Below the pieces are notes generated by a model that was not told the origin of the DNA, made no database searches, and was given only the letters and a program-made list of their open reading frames with translations. The position numbers were made by a program, and so were the translations under genes. This document shows, piece by piece, positions 42,546-53,515 of a stretch of 64,000 nt of DNA. This DNA comes from Lepeophtheirus salmonis (taxonomy: Eukaryota > Arthropoda > Copepoda > Siphonostomatoida > Caligidae), in contig NC_052140.2 of the NCBI RefSeq assembly GCF_016086655.4, positions 13,392,001 through 13,456,000 of the forward strand, in the 5' to 3' direction. Position 1 is the first letter of the stretch; each line of letters starts with the position of its first letter.

Positions 42546-43089
42546 TCAATATATGTGGCACGTCAACAAAAAAACATGTTAGAAATGTGTATTTTTTTTT
42601 CAAAATTTCAGGACATATCCGGATCGCGAAAATTAATTCATAACAATGTAGCAACGTCATACTAATAAAATCATAGTCAGTTATACATTAAATTCTAAGG
42701 AGCTGATTTTAAAAAGGGTTTATATATCTTCATTCAAGACGGAAGTAACAATAAATATTGTTTATAAAGAAGTTATTTTGTATATTTTTTCCGATTTAGG
42801 TATGTTTAAAATATGTATCTGACTGTTCTGTAAAGTATTTATAATTTTTAAAAACATACTTAAATTTAAACTTCGACATAATAATTCATTGACTTATAAA
42901 AAGTGCAATATTTCCAATTGACTACACAATGAGTATGAATAATGAAGGTGTTGACAAACTTTTTGTCAAAGTCAGAGGAGTATAAAATATGTCCTAGAAA
43001 GCGGGAGCGGTATTTTTTAGTTGGCATTCAATATAAAGTTTTTTTTAAATTTCCCAAAGTTGTTATCATAATAATTTCATTCATGAGAA
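42546..43089. other. AT-rich non-coding stretch
   Basis: I see nothing supported here. Confidence 0.4.
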
Positions 43090-43236
43090 GGGAACATATA
43101 AGAATCAAGTCATAACTAGTGCATTTGCTAACAAAAGACGGAGAGTAACAATGAGGGTTTGCTCGTGAGTGTAAGTCTACCCAGAGTAGAATTAAGATTG
43201 GTATCAGATTATTTCAAGCCTATATATTTCCTTGCA

Positions 43237-44114
43237 ACCTAGTGGTCCATTAAAATTTGAACACTTTGAACTTTAAATTTCAACAAGATATAATATATTA
43301 ATTAAGAAATTAAGTTCAACAAGATATAATATATTAATTAAGAAATTAATTTCAACAAAATTCATACTTTAAATAAATGTGTAACTGAGCTCTCTTAGTC
43401 ATTAATGTACACACTCTAGGTGGAATGATACCTCCTAGGAGGCGAGGAAAGTCCTGGGCCTCGCTGCAGGTGAAACCCTCTGTCATTGCATCTCAGTGCA
43501 GCCTGACAGTGGCTTTAAGGGCCTCAGTGTTTGGATTACAGAAACTGCAGGCCTACCCAAAAGGTAAAATCTAAGGTGTTGGCATCAGGACTGTAGGGGG
43601 TCCAAAAGTGTAATGAAAGAGTTCAAAAGACTCATTCAAAACTCCTTCAAAAGAGTCTTATAAAAGGAGTAGATGGGTTTATTTCATTGTTGGTTTCAAA
43701 AGTGGCCTCTCCAATCTCACAAGGCTCTTTTCAATCACATTTATGATACCTCTCTGGACAGTCAGGTGGGAAATCCCAAGATCTCTTGTATGGAACCTCA
43801 TGGACTTGAGAGGATTGGGCTGGACTGTTTTCTTTAACTCTTTTAGATCCTGTTTGGTCTTTTTGACAGAGCCCTTATTACACTCCAAATTTTTGGACAT
43901 GCTTACAGCATAGAAGGCGATCTTGGAGACGCCCAACTACAAGTGTCATTTTCTCGACTTGTAAGTAATGTAGAGAGCTCAGTGTTGTTGGTTTTTTTTT
44001 TGTAATTTATTGTTCACGCTTTAATTTATCCAAATATTAATTAATTTCAATCATTCCACCTTTAATAACTGATGAATTAGTAAGTGTTCATATTTCAATG
44101 GACCACCAGGTATA
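43237..44114 (-). mobile_element. Mar-4 element, internally deleted, nested in RepA
   Basis: The ends are ACCTAGTGGTCCATTAAAAT at left and the inverse of TACCTGGTGGTCCATTGAAA at right. The minus-strand frame 43936-43679 encodes an N-terminal HTH part with SMRFHTRDLGISHLTVQRGI and KSLVRLERPLLKP. At 43560-43420 the minus strand has a degraded C-terminus (NTEALKATV-like). The catalytic domain is missing, leaving about 0.88 kb. Confidence 0.7.
43279..43350 (+). repeat. Perfect 36-bp tandem duplication
   Basis: TTCAACAAGATATAATATAT plus TAATTAAGAAATTAA(G/T) occurs at 43279-43314 and 43315-43350, with a third start (TTCAACAA) right after. It lies just inside the left TIR of the Mar-4 element. The single mismatch in 36 shows that it is young. 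Confidence 0.85.
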
Positions 44115-44230
44115 TACATTGTGGGATTTGTATTAATTTCTTTTCTATCACGACAGCTTGCAGCTGATCTAATACAACGTAAGTACAGCTAAGATGCTCC
44201 CCTCCCAAACATTCTTCAAAATGTCAAGAC

Positions 44231-45550
44231 TGCTTAATTCATTTTCAGTTCCTAATAACTTAGACACATTTTGTGTATTACTGGTTATAGCTATATATAT
44301 AGTGATATATACATTTTCCAAGGAATTAAATTTGTTTTGATATTTATTCATTTTCTTTTCAGAGATTCAAGCTCACTATATGCACTTATTTACTCATGAA
44401 TAATTTGGAGTGCACAAACCATTCATTTGTACAAAAAATAGTTATAATATAGAGTTCAAATTCGACGAATTTGTGTGAAGCCTGTTATATATTTCGCTTC
44501 AGTTGGCTTATAATTGTATGCAGTTGTACTTTCCAATGTTTATATGTATGGATAATGTAAAAATTCATAAACAAAGTTTATATACTTATAAACACAGTTG
44601 AACTCCGAAACTCCATTTCCTCGGGATTTGACATATCCAGAGTTCGAGGCAAAGTGACGATACAACTTTGTGACTGACCTCAAACAAATTTTCGTTATCT
44701 CACCTAACTCAAGGTCACTTTTGCAGCTAAAGTACTTCTGAAGGTTTGGTTTAATGGATTTTATACTTTAGTAAGATTATACTTATAAATAAGTTTTTTC
44801 TATATTTTCGTTGTGTTTTGGGGATTTTTATAACTTGTTTCTTATTATGAGTATTATTTAATATGAACATATTCCTCTGATATATTTATACTTGATGGCT
44901 GAGAGCTGTTTAGTACGTTAACATTTATTTTTTATCGGAAAAATTGATTCGGAACTCAAATTCATCACTTCTGTACTCTGTAACTAAACAATGAATTACC
45001 TTAAACAATATATTAGAAAGAACAGTGAAACATGTTATCAACGATACAAAATTAGGCTTAAAACCCAAAAATAAAAATATTTTATACATTTATCAGGAGA
45101 CATGATTGAAGAATAAAAACAAAATATGATATAATAATCATAAATGATTCAAGGTGAATGTCAAATTCTATCGATAGTCTATAAACTAGTTTTATTTTCT
45201 TCGGACTTGGGTGTTGAATTTTGGAATTTTTAGTGGATAATCTAGGGAAATTATGAAGTTCTGAGTGTCAAACGTGGTCAGGTTTAGTGTTGTGTCGATC
45301 CTTATTTATTCGGTCCAGCTCAGTCCAGGCTCAGAACCGATACTATCGGTCCTTAGGATAGTCAGTTCTTGGAAGCGTTCCTTAGTCAATCCTAGCAGGT
45401 CCTTCAATTTTTTCATAAAAATATTGATGGTTTATTTAGCCAGATAAGAAATATTAGAACTGTATTGAGAGCATTGCACATATCTATCATAAAATATTCA
45501 TTATAATACAAATAAATATATAATATTATTTTTACTTAGTAATATAATTT
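44231..45550. other. Non-coding stretch
   Basis: AT-rich, with a GC-richer patch at 45280-45400 of GGTCC / GGACT-type words. Weakly similar words recur near 46150-46200 and 55860-55930, suggesting another old repeat. No gene is supported. Confidence 0.35.
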
Positions 45551-46077
45551 ACAAGGGTTGTTTGAAAAGTTTCTGACCTTACAAAGATACATAAAAGACA
45601 TTTCTTCTGAATTTTTATTTTTCAACATAGTATCCCTGTAACTCAACACGCTTCTCCCAACAATACTCCAATGCAAATAGTAGTTGGCGTTTTTCTCTAT
45701 TGAATATGTAATTGTTCACGGGACACTTTCATTTTTTGGGTCAGTTACTCCGAGTTGGATTGACTTAGACGGATAAAATTTTATTACAAAAAGTCTTTAT
45801 ATATCGGCTATTAATTGAACCTATTTAAAGGACACTTTTTCTAAAATAAACATTTAATGACAACTCGATACTCGGTTTTTTCCATTAAAAAAACAAACAA
45901 AAAACAATTACATCAACTTACTATAATGAATGTATGAAAATTACAACTGCAGGTCCAAAATGGATGAAACTTTGTTGAGTAACTGTTAACAGATGATAGA
46001 TAGATGTGACTAGCTTTCATTTAGGAGTGTTTCCATGTTCACGTTGAGGTCGGAAATTTTTCAGACCCCCCTCGTAT
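45551..46077 (-). mobile_element. Mar-5 internally deleted mariner
   Basis: TIRs: ACAAGGGTTGTTTGAAAAGT at left and the inverse of ACGAGGGGGGTCTGAAAAAT at right (about 46055-46076). On the minus strand the left arm encodes EYCWEKRVELQGYYVEK-like residues (about 45610-45665), the classical WxKCIxLxGDYVEK end of mariner transposases. The right arm has the HTH start region. All of the catalytic core is deleted, leaving about 0.53 kb. Confidence 0.7.
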
Positions 46078-47119
46078 TCTATTAATAAACGGAATAATGA
46101 AAAACAGGAAAAACACCGTCACGAGGGATTGATTTACCTCTTTTAAGGACCAACAAGTGGGACCTGACTGGACCGGGGTCCTTTGTCTTCAATAAGGACT
46201 AATATGGATAATCGTGTTTGATTTTAGGTCTTTGTCAGCATACCAGTCGGTCATTTTTTCGACAACTTTACCAACTATTCCCCGTGTCCCCTACTTTGAA
46301 AAAATAAACCATTAATTCTTCAAATTAAAATAAATGACTTAAAAACTAAATTATGATTAATAAAACATTTTTATTGACATATAAGAATAAAAATATATTT
46401 TCCCAATACCCATGAGTTTGAGTCAAATATGGACCTTCCTACTTAATTCATTTTAATTAGTTTCGAAGAATAAGAGTATTAATGTCTAATAAAAGATTAC
46501 TCCATATCTACAGTTAGGAAGGCAGTTATAATCAGCTGCCTATCCAATGATGATACTTCAATTTGCATTTGAATTGAATTATAACAAGAAATGATATTAA
46601 ATTAATAGAATCTGGAGTTTGTCTCGTATTTTTTTATTTAAGGTATTTTATCAAAATTATTTGAGAATTTTACTGCTATTATGATTTTTTTATTAGTATT
46701 TATGCGAGAGTCGACTACCTATAAGGCAAACAGAGTCATTTACCTCATTTTAGATTACCATTTACATATGTTAATATATGTTAAATTGAATTAGGATGTG
46801 AGCAAAAACTTGCTAATCGATATTTAATTATTATTGATGTGGGTGGTCAAGGAGTATGGTTAAGTGATGTCTTTAATTACAAGGTATATTGTTATATATG
46901 CTAATGAGGTAATTATACTTTGCTTAGATTCCTGCAATTTTTTTTCTCTCATATTTAATAAAGTTAAATAGTATCTTTTTGTACTTCATAGTGATACTTT
47001 TCCTTTATGAGCTATTACATTTGTAAGATACAAACTACATTTATAGAGTTTCTCATTCACCGGGAAATTTTGTTGTTGTGTGACCTATGACTAAAGGTGA
47101 TATATTTGTTAGAAAAAAA
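46078..47119. other. AT-rich non-coding stretch
   Basis: Apart from the GGACC-type words near 46150, I see no repeat or coding signal. Confidence 0.4.
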
Positions 47120-47440
47120 AGTACGAGGAGAAGGTGGGAGCAAGATGTATGGTAATACAATATTAAGATACTTGTTAATATCAGCTACCTGTTATATGAT
47201 TATACATAGGTGGAGAAAAAAAATACTGCTTTAAAAAGAAAAACCTTCTACAGATAAAATAGCATTAGTACAGGGATAATTTTATAATTATATAAAAATT
47301 GATATATATTTTTCAAAAAATTTCCACCAAAGATTGAAGATAATTTTTCTTTTAGACGGAGATACTAACACCACGACGACTTATTCATTATTGAAGGGAA
47401 AAAAAAGAGCACACGCATAAATAGTTTTTCCTTCCCTAAT
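47120..47440 (+). repeat. RepB copy
   Basis: GAGAAGGTGGGAGCAAGATG, TATTAAGATACTTGTTAATA and, further on, GACGGAGATAC, CGACTTATTCATTATTGAAG and AAAGAGCACACGCATAAATA follow the RepB order. Confidence 0.55.
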
Positions 47441-47519
47441 TTTGAAGGTAGTTTTTTTTATTACAAACTACTTAACTCTACCTATAACCTACAATCATCA
47501 TTTTTTTATCTTAGACACC

Positions 47520-47710
47520 CCAAACTGCAAAGTCCAAAGGGATGAGTTCAGTGCTGGAGAAGGGATATATGGATGCAGGCCAGAAGTTGGCCATATTGTT
47601 TCTGTATAAGTTTTGGTTCTTCTTTGCTGAGTAAGGGAATAATGGACTTCTTGATGTGTTAAGCACACACATTCCGATCTTGTTGTTGCTCCGAGATTTT
47701 TACAATAAGA
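47520..47710 (-). pseudogene. Tc1/mariner transposase fragment
   Basis: The minus strand reads NMANFWPASIYPFSSTELIP then LDFAVWGV (about 47610-47520). This is the third-acidic-residue region of a DD34D transposase, with SPDLNP changed to STELIP. Immediately upstream KNQNLYRN is the usual linker. Only this block survives. Confidence 0.6.
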
Positions 47711-48120
47711 AACTTAGGATAAAAAAACTCAGACATAAATGCTATTGTATGTATTGGAGCACACTTTGTATATGTAACTCACATAAGCAAGTTAAACTTT
47801 AATTGTACATGGACCAAAAATGAACTGTTCAATATCCAATATTATTTAAAAAACATGATTTAAACTTAATTATATTGTTGTGTGGCCTAAGATCTACATA
47901 TGATGAACTAATAAAGTAGGTAAGTTAAACTTTAATTGTACATGTACCAAAAGAAAAAAAACTGGTTAGTCAAAATTGATATTGATATACTTTCATTTGA
48001 AATACATATTTCAACTCATTTCATTAACTAAAGTTTGTCATTTCTGGAGAAACTGTCCTGTACCAAGATTCCAAGATGAGTTAGTATATAATACTGTGAA
48101 ATTTATATAACTTATTTTAC
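47711..48120. other. AT-rich non-coding stretch
   Basis: A short direct repeat (AAGTTAAACTTTAATTGTAC) occurs near 47789 and 47924. Nothing else is seen. Confidence 0.5.
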
Positions 48121-48603
48121 AGGATGAGGACTCTGAATTTAGGGAACGTGCTCTTCAAGCATGGCAATACCTTAGTTCCTGGTAGTAGACGTCTGTTTTG
48201 AGTTTTTCGCGGCCCTTGAAGAAGTAGGGACGTATTTTGCTGCCGTCAGACGCCACGACACCGAGGTTCATGACCTGAGCTGTATTTTTAGTCCTCTTTT
48301 TTCAGACAAGAAGCATCATTTCTCCTGTTCAGAACAGCCTCCATTCTGAAGATCTTCTTATCGGAGATACACTTGTGTGCAGAAGAGATTGGAGCTGTTG
48401 CCTATCAACTGTCAAACCCTATGCTGTTTTGCTTGTTGCTTGGAAATTTTTAGATGCAAAAAAACAAAACAAAAAAAACCCATTAAATTGGAGCTTTTTG
48501 TCAGTTCTTTCGAATGATGCCAACTATAAAATTGTCATAATTTTAGAACTGAGGCTAGACAGCCTCGAATATGATTCTAATTTTTGAGTCCTCACCAGGT
48601 ATA
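48121..48603 (-). mobile_element. Mar-3 internally deleted element
   Basis: Reverse complement: it starts ACCTGGTGAGGACTCAAAAA (48603 side), shares the 5' leader of 41990-42545 (GCCTCAGTTCTAAAA), and keeps a first-Asp-like segment whose motif is degraded. VMNLGVVASDGSKIRPYFFK (about 48270-48205) and a KLKTDVYYQELRY tail follow, and it closes with the inverse TIR near 48125. It is about 0.48 kb and lacks HTH and C-terminus. Confidence 0.7.
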
Positions 48604-49309
48604 TTTGTTGTCTAGTCGTGAAATATGCCAAATTAATCTTTATTGCTTACAATATTATAAGGTGAAGTTATAAATCCTATCAGATAAGTAACGTCGGTAT
48701 CCTTGCATAACCCAAACTTCGTTTTTTTTATACCTGGTGATTTCATTATTTTGTTTCTTTTTTAAAGAAAAATCATGAAATAGGTTAGAGGGCTCACTAT
48801 ATTTTATAAAAATTGCTAAATTTGTTTAACAGCAGATCGTATTTTATAACTTTGAATAATGATAAGTTGTTTATAAAACTAGCTTTTGGCATGTTTGCAA
48901 AATAACTATAAATGTAAGTTTTCCTTGTAAAAATCCGGTTTCAATTACTTGATTTAAACAAATCACACCAATTTAGAATCCTTGTTTGAAAGGAGATCTA
49001 AAAAAACTAATTTTAACTCTCAATCATGACTATATGCGTAATTATTTGCATTCAAATAATTTGCAAATTTCAAATTATGAAAATAATTTAAAAAAATGTT
49101 CTTTTGTACAATAGAAAATGAAGCCAATAACTGATTTTCATAAATCGCACCAATAAAAATAGAAGCGAAATTTGAATTATTTAAATTTTATAAAATATTT
49201 AGTCAAATACTTTTTTGGTTGTATTTATTTTCGACGACAGAAGCACTTGTCTCACCACTTTAGCAACTGGCTATATTTTTTTAGAAAACTTTAGAATCTT
49301 GTCTCTAAA
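48604..49309. other. AT-rich stretch with RepE-like fragments
   Basis: Near 48930-48980 AAATCCGGTTTCAATTACTT with CACACCAATTTAGAAT resembles 14770-14815. Near 49130-49150 CTGATTTTCATAAATCGCAC is the reverse of a RepE segment. No gene is supported. Confidence 0.35.
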
Positions 49310-49426
49310 ATGAAACCACGTCCAGCCCGCTACTACTTCTACAGTCTGATTGCTATGCATTTAGGAAAAGGAAGTTATGTTTTCACATCCTGTTTTATAA
49401 AAACAGGATCCAGGAGAGAAAACTAA
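49310..49426 (+). CDS. Possible small ORF of 38 codons
   Basis: An ATG-started frame, MKPRPARYYFYSLIAMHLGK and 18 more residues, ends in TAA at 49424. The sequence is GC-richer than its surroundings and begins basic, then hydrophobic. There is no further support; it may be a transposon relic. Confidence 0.15.
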   Translation: MKPRPARYYFYSLIAMHLGKGSYVFTSCFIKTGSRREN

Positions 49427-49675
49427 TGGACAATTTGGTTTGTTCATCTCAATTTAATCTGTCATGGAGCCCCCTCCAACTTCCGTGTTCTATACACTAA
49501 TAGACCCATCACGTTTTATCAATCAAAAATATGTGTAATAAGCTCTTTTTCACATAGCTATTTGCCGATAAATATAATATTCAAAAGTTACAATTGAAGT
49601 ACTGGTACAAAGTATTTGAAGGTTGCTTTTATTATTCACACAACTTTTTCTGTTTGCTCTACATATTAGGTTGCT

Positions 49676-50530
49676 CCAAAATGATTGAGATTGCCCTAGT
49701 AAGACAAGAAATTACATTCAAATGTTTAAAAAAAGTGCTTAATCATGTCACATAGTCTACTCCGGCTAGGATAACGTCGTGGGAATGCTTTTCCAAATAT
49801 CACAGCTGCCTGGAGAGCTCCTCTTCGTTCACTAACTTCATCACCCACTGAACACCGCGTTACGGAAGAGAAATCGGTCACAGAGAAAGATTGGACTCCA
49901 AAAACTGCTTCCTCCCGTCCTGGAAGAGCTTAATCAGGGCCCTACAGAATTTCACTGCTCATCTTTGTTAGCTTGAGAGACAAAATGGAGTACCCACACG
50001 CTGAACAGGTTTTTGAAACGATAATCATCAATCAGAATCTTAAAAATTACTGTTGCCGGTAGGGAAAGCTCGTTAAAAACCTCCCAAACGCTCAAACAGG
50101 TCTTGTTCTTTAACCAGTCCTTTACTGGGGTGATGTTGTTGGGTGTCCTTGTCCCCAGGAACGTCCTGATGAGACACCTTTCTCGAGCTTAAAAGTGCCA
50201 TCCCAGATATCACCAGCCCACTGAAAGATAATTGCACGACTAGGGCAGGCATAAGGGAAAATAATAAGGATGTTAAGCTGGATCTCAGACAATGTTTTGC
50301 CCTATATGTAGTGTATCAGAAAGTACGAGCGAAAATTGTGAGTCTCAATGTTCAGCAACGAATGAAGTTAGTGAATGAAAAGGAGCTCTCTAATCAGTTA
50401 TGGGAGTTGGAAAACTATTGCCATGACGTTATCCGAGTCGAAGGAGACTATATGACATGATTTAGTACTTTTATATGTAATTTCGTGTTTTAGTGGGACA
50501 GTCTCAATCATTTTGCTCAAATCTAATATA
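49676..50530. mobile_element. Mar-6 fold-back element with two transposase 3' ends
   Basis: The ends GGTTGCTCCAAAATGATTGA (left) and its inverted counterpart near 50510 (reverse complement GAGCAAAATGATTGAGACTG) extend into long inverted arms of about 170-190 bp. Both arms encode the same transposase C-terminus pointing outward: KLVNEKELSNQLWELENYCH then DVIRVEGDYMT at right (+), and the homologous DVILAGVDYVT end at left (-). Between them the minus strand retains an N-terminal segment (DYRFKNLFSVWVLHFVSQAN, KLFQDGRKQFLES) of the left copy. Thus the expected 5' end is replaced by an inverted 3' end. Confidence 0.7.
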
Positions 50531-51154
50531 TACAAGGTGACTCTATTAAATCTTATCTTGGGGTCTTGATATTTTTGAACTCCAAATAATGATAACACAT
50601 CATTAAAATTATTCCTTTAACCAATTACTGCCAAACCCCCTGAAAATTATTAAATATAAGAAATATTTCACAAGAAATATGACATTTTTTTTAATGAAGT
50701 TATGATAGTAATTATCACATAATTACTTCTAATTCCATAGCTATATAACTCTACAATTTAAAAAAAAAGTTATAAGAGTTCCATCATTATAAGGCTGAAG
50801 TTTAAAAAAACAACAACTCAATGACAATAAATTTTAAAAAAATAATATGATTCTCCTATTTTTATAACAAAAATTCAAAACAGTTTGTTTAAGCTAACTG
50901 ATATCTTGTTGATGATTTGTGAAACTTGCTTATAATTACTTTATTTGACAATATATCACTAATTAAATTTTTTATCAAATTGATAATTTATTAATCTTTA
51001 AAGCCAAGGTACTTAGAGTTGCAGATCCAAAATTTCAATTCAGATTTGCTCTATTCTAAAAAATAGCATATATTCCAAATTTTAGTCAAATCTGTTTGTT
51101 CCTGAAAATTTAAGATCGAATGACAAATAAACTTTTATTCAATTATTCTTTTTT
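50531..51154. other. AT-rich non-coding stretch
   Basis: I see nothing supported here. Confidence 0.4.
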
Positions 51155-51260
51155 TTAATGCACCAAAGATAAGCAGAAAATATTATTTCAAAGATATTTT
51201 TAAGAATGAACAAAAAGAGCACAATCAAAAACTGTTTTTCCCTTTCTAATCTCTATGTTG
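51155..51260 (+). repeat. RepB right-end fragment
   Basis: ATGCACCAAAGATAAGCAGA, AATGAACAAAAAGAGCACAA and AACTGTTTTTCCCTTTCTAA follow the right-hand RepB order. Confidence 0.4.
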
Positions 51261-51815
51261 TATTTAATTTATACCAAAATCCCTCACTAAATCTTTTTCT
51301 CTAACTTTGTCTCACCAAACACACTAAGTGTAAATTCCTGAAATATCCTGTAAAGTGATGATCACTTTAATCTTTCTTTTAAATTTTGTGTACAAACATC
51401 CTACATTTCTTAAGGCAGTTCACTTAATAAAAAACCTTGAAAAACTTGGGTTTTTTGTTATTTATTTTTACTGTAGGTTGATGCACAAAACAAGCAAATA
51501 AGAAGGGGTGTCAATGGAATAGTCATTTCATGCAAATTGTCTCTTAATATGTAAAGCAGTTTATAGCTCTTCCTCAATAAAAGTTTACAGAATACCTCAG
51601 AGATTACGAGCAACTTGGATAAGCGTAATTTAGTTCATTCTGAGATATATGGTTAGGATCACGGCCTAAAACAATGACACATTTTGCTAAAATAAATGTA
51701 AATATTAATTCTAAAAGAGTCCTAATGAGTTTTTTCACAACAAATATATCTTTGATGTATACAGGATCCGAAATTATTTTCATCCCATCTGAGTAATTAT
51801 CATCTATCTAGGCCT
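51261..51815. other. AT-rich non-coding stretch
   Basis: No supported feature is seen. Confidence 0.4.
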
Positions 51816-52049
51816 CTAATACGTCCCACTGAATCTGGATGCACCTATCCGAATCAACTCCACCTTTTGAGTATAAAAGTTGAAGCATGACGTTTTTGAT
51901 CCTCCTCCCCCCTTTTGTCTATTGACTATACAACCTGGATATTTCCAGTCTCTAAATCCACTCAGAGTCTCCTGAATCGACTGGTCAGAAATGCTGACAT
52001 TCCTTTCTAGTTCAGAAAAACGAATTTTGGCTCGAAGTAAATATACTAC
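51816..52049 (-). CDS. 77-codon open stretch, unrecognised
   Basis: Stop-to-stop open frame on the minus strand with no ATG, in GC-richer sequence: KIRFSELERNVSISDQSIQE, TLSGFRDWKYPGCIVNRQKG and, near the end, QKVELIRIGASRFSGTY then TAG. The composition is protein-like, but no splice acceptor stands out and I recognise no family. It could be an exon or the relic of an element. Confidence 0.22.
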   Translation of the reverse strand, partial: VVYLLRAKIRFSELERNVSISDQSIQETLSGFRDWKYPGCIVNRQKGGGGSKTSCFNFYTQKVELIRIGASRFSGTY

Positions 52050-53213
52050 TCAATGCATTTAGCATTATGTCTCTGACACTTCTAGATCAAATTACCTCAT
52101 ACTAATGCCAGATGATGTATTGTTTGATAATGCAATTAATGACGTCATTTTAACTGTGTTTTGTCCCTTACTTTAGATGAAATGCTTTTCTACTTCTAAA
52201 ACCCTGTTCATCAAAAATGACAATGTATGATCAAAAAGAGGAATTCGTAAACTCGTAAATAACTCGTAATCCAAAGACTGACTGCTTGTAAAATGATGGA
52301 CTCTTCTTGGGTCATAAAAATTCTTTATATTTTCCCTACCTTAATTGGTTCCGTTTAGAGTTCTATTTTTTATACATGTGTATATATATTTATATTCTTT
52401 TTTTAATAACCGAAAAAAATGATGAATATTTGCTGATCATTTTAATAGTAACACAAATAGAATTTATATAGTATTATGTGTGAGTATGTAAATGCGTCTC
52501 TCAATACCTGTGCGTATATTTATATAGGTATGTTAGGATGAATCTGGTGCTTAACAAATTCTTAATATTTTTACAAACAACCCTTAAATTCTTTTGCGTG
52601 CTCTGTATGGACATAATGAACAAATCTGTGGTATTTTTTGAAACAGAGTCAAATACGGAATTAGGAAACTGTTGACTATCTCTATACCACTAAAAATGTT
52701 GGATTTTAATACTTATTCCATCATTTCTCAAAGGCCATGAAGGGTATAGGTATGAGAAAAACGTAAAAATATAACCGTTTTAAGATTAAAAAAAAGCGGA
52801 AAACAGTTTTGTGCTATCGGTTTTTAAAATAGATCTTCATAGTGTTAACAACTTTCTTTCTCTCTCTGAATGATCTATTTGCATCAGGTTTGTCATTATA
52901 ATTTGATTGGAGGGGGGGGGGGGGGTGGAGGGCAGTTACAACATTTGGACATAATTTTTCCTTAAAGCCATATTTTTTGAATAACTTATTTTCATAAAAG
53001 TGTTTTGATAATGACATTTTTTAGACAAAACTAATTTTAAAAAACACAGTCTTTTCGAAGGCTTAAAAAGGTATTAGTTAGAATCCTTATTTCCGCCTAC
53101 TTTGCTGTAAAAAATTTAAATGTATAATAAAATCATAATATAAAGTCAAATCAGGGTAAAGGAAACTCCTATTTTTCTAATCAAAAGTTGACTTTATTAG
53201 GGATTTTTCTTAC
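52050..53213. other. AT-rich non-coding stretch with a poly-G run
   Basis: A run of 14 G at 52912-52925 within a purine-rich patch is the main feature. No gene is supported. Confidence 0.4.
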
Positions 53214-53515
53214 ATAGTCGTTCAGATAAATCCAGACCATCTTTAACTACATCCTGAACAATAAGAAAAACATTTAAATCGGTTATTTCAATTTTAAAGC
53301 AAGAGGTTTAGTGTTAGTAGCTCTAATTCGCTGCGCAACTTTTAATTCAAAACAAGTATTTAAGATGTAGGAGACCCGGAGAAACACCATCGTCGAATTG
53401 GCTTGTGCGGGATACAGCTCAACGTACATCAAGAATATGCTTGGGTATCATACCAGTCCCGCAAGACCCAAATCTTGTTGAAAGGAGAGAAGGTGTCATT
53501 TTGGGACCACCAGAC
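53214..53515 (+). mobile_element. Mar-1 deletion derivative
   Basis: It starts GTCGTTCAGATAAATCCAGA and follows the first 200 bases of the window-start copy closely, including CATCCTGAACA and the HTH-region words CACCATCGTCGAATTGGCTT. Near 53450 it jumps to sequence equivalent to about 780-830 of the other copy (AAGGTGTCATTTTGGGACC). About 0.5 kb of the coding region is therefore missing. The right TIR was not found, and homology ends near 53513. Confidence 0.65.

Larger units (their letters stand above)
43090..44230 (-). repeat. RepA copy interrupted by a Mar-4 element
   Basis: The 5' part of RepA (reverse complement: GAATGTTTGGGAGGGGAGCA, TATTAGATCAGCTGCAAGCT) lies at about 44115-44230. 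The continuing part (ATCTTAATTCTACTCTGGGT, TTACTCTCCGTCTTTTGTTA) lies at about 43090-43236. The intervening 0.88 kb is a complete element with TIRs, so the insertion postdates RepA. Confidence 0.6.

Noticed and set aside
52912..52925. Poly-G run as a G-quadruplex element
   Set aside because: A single 14-G homopolymer without a nearby gene; slippage is a sufficient explanation.
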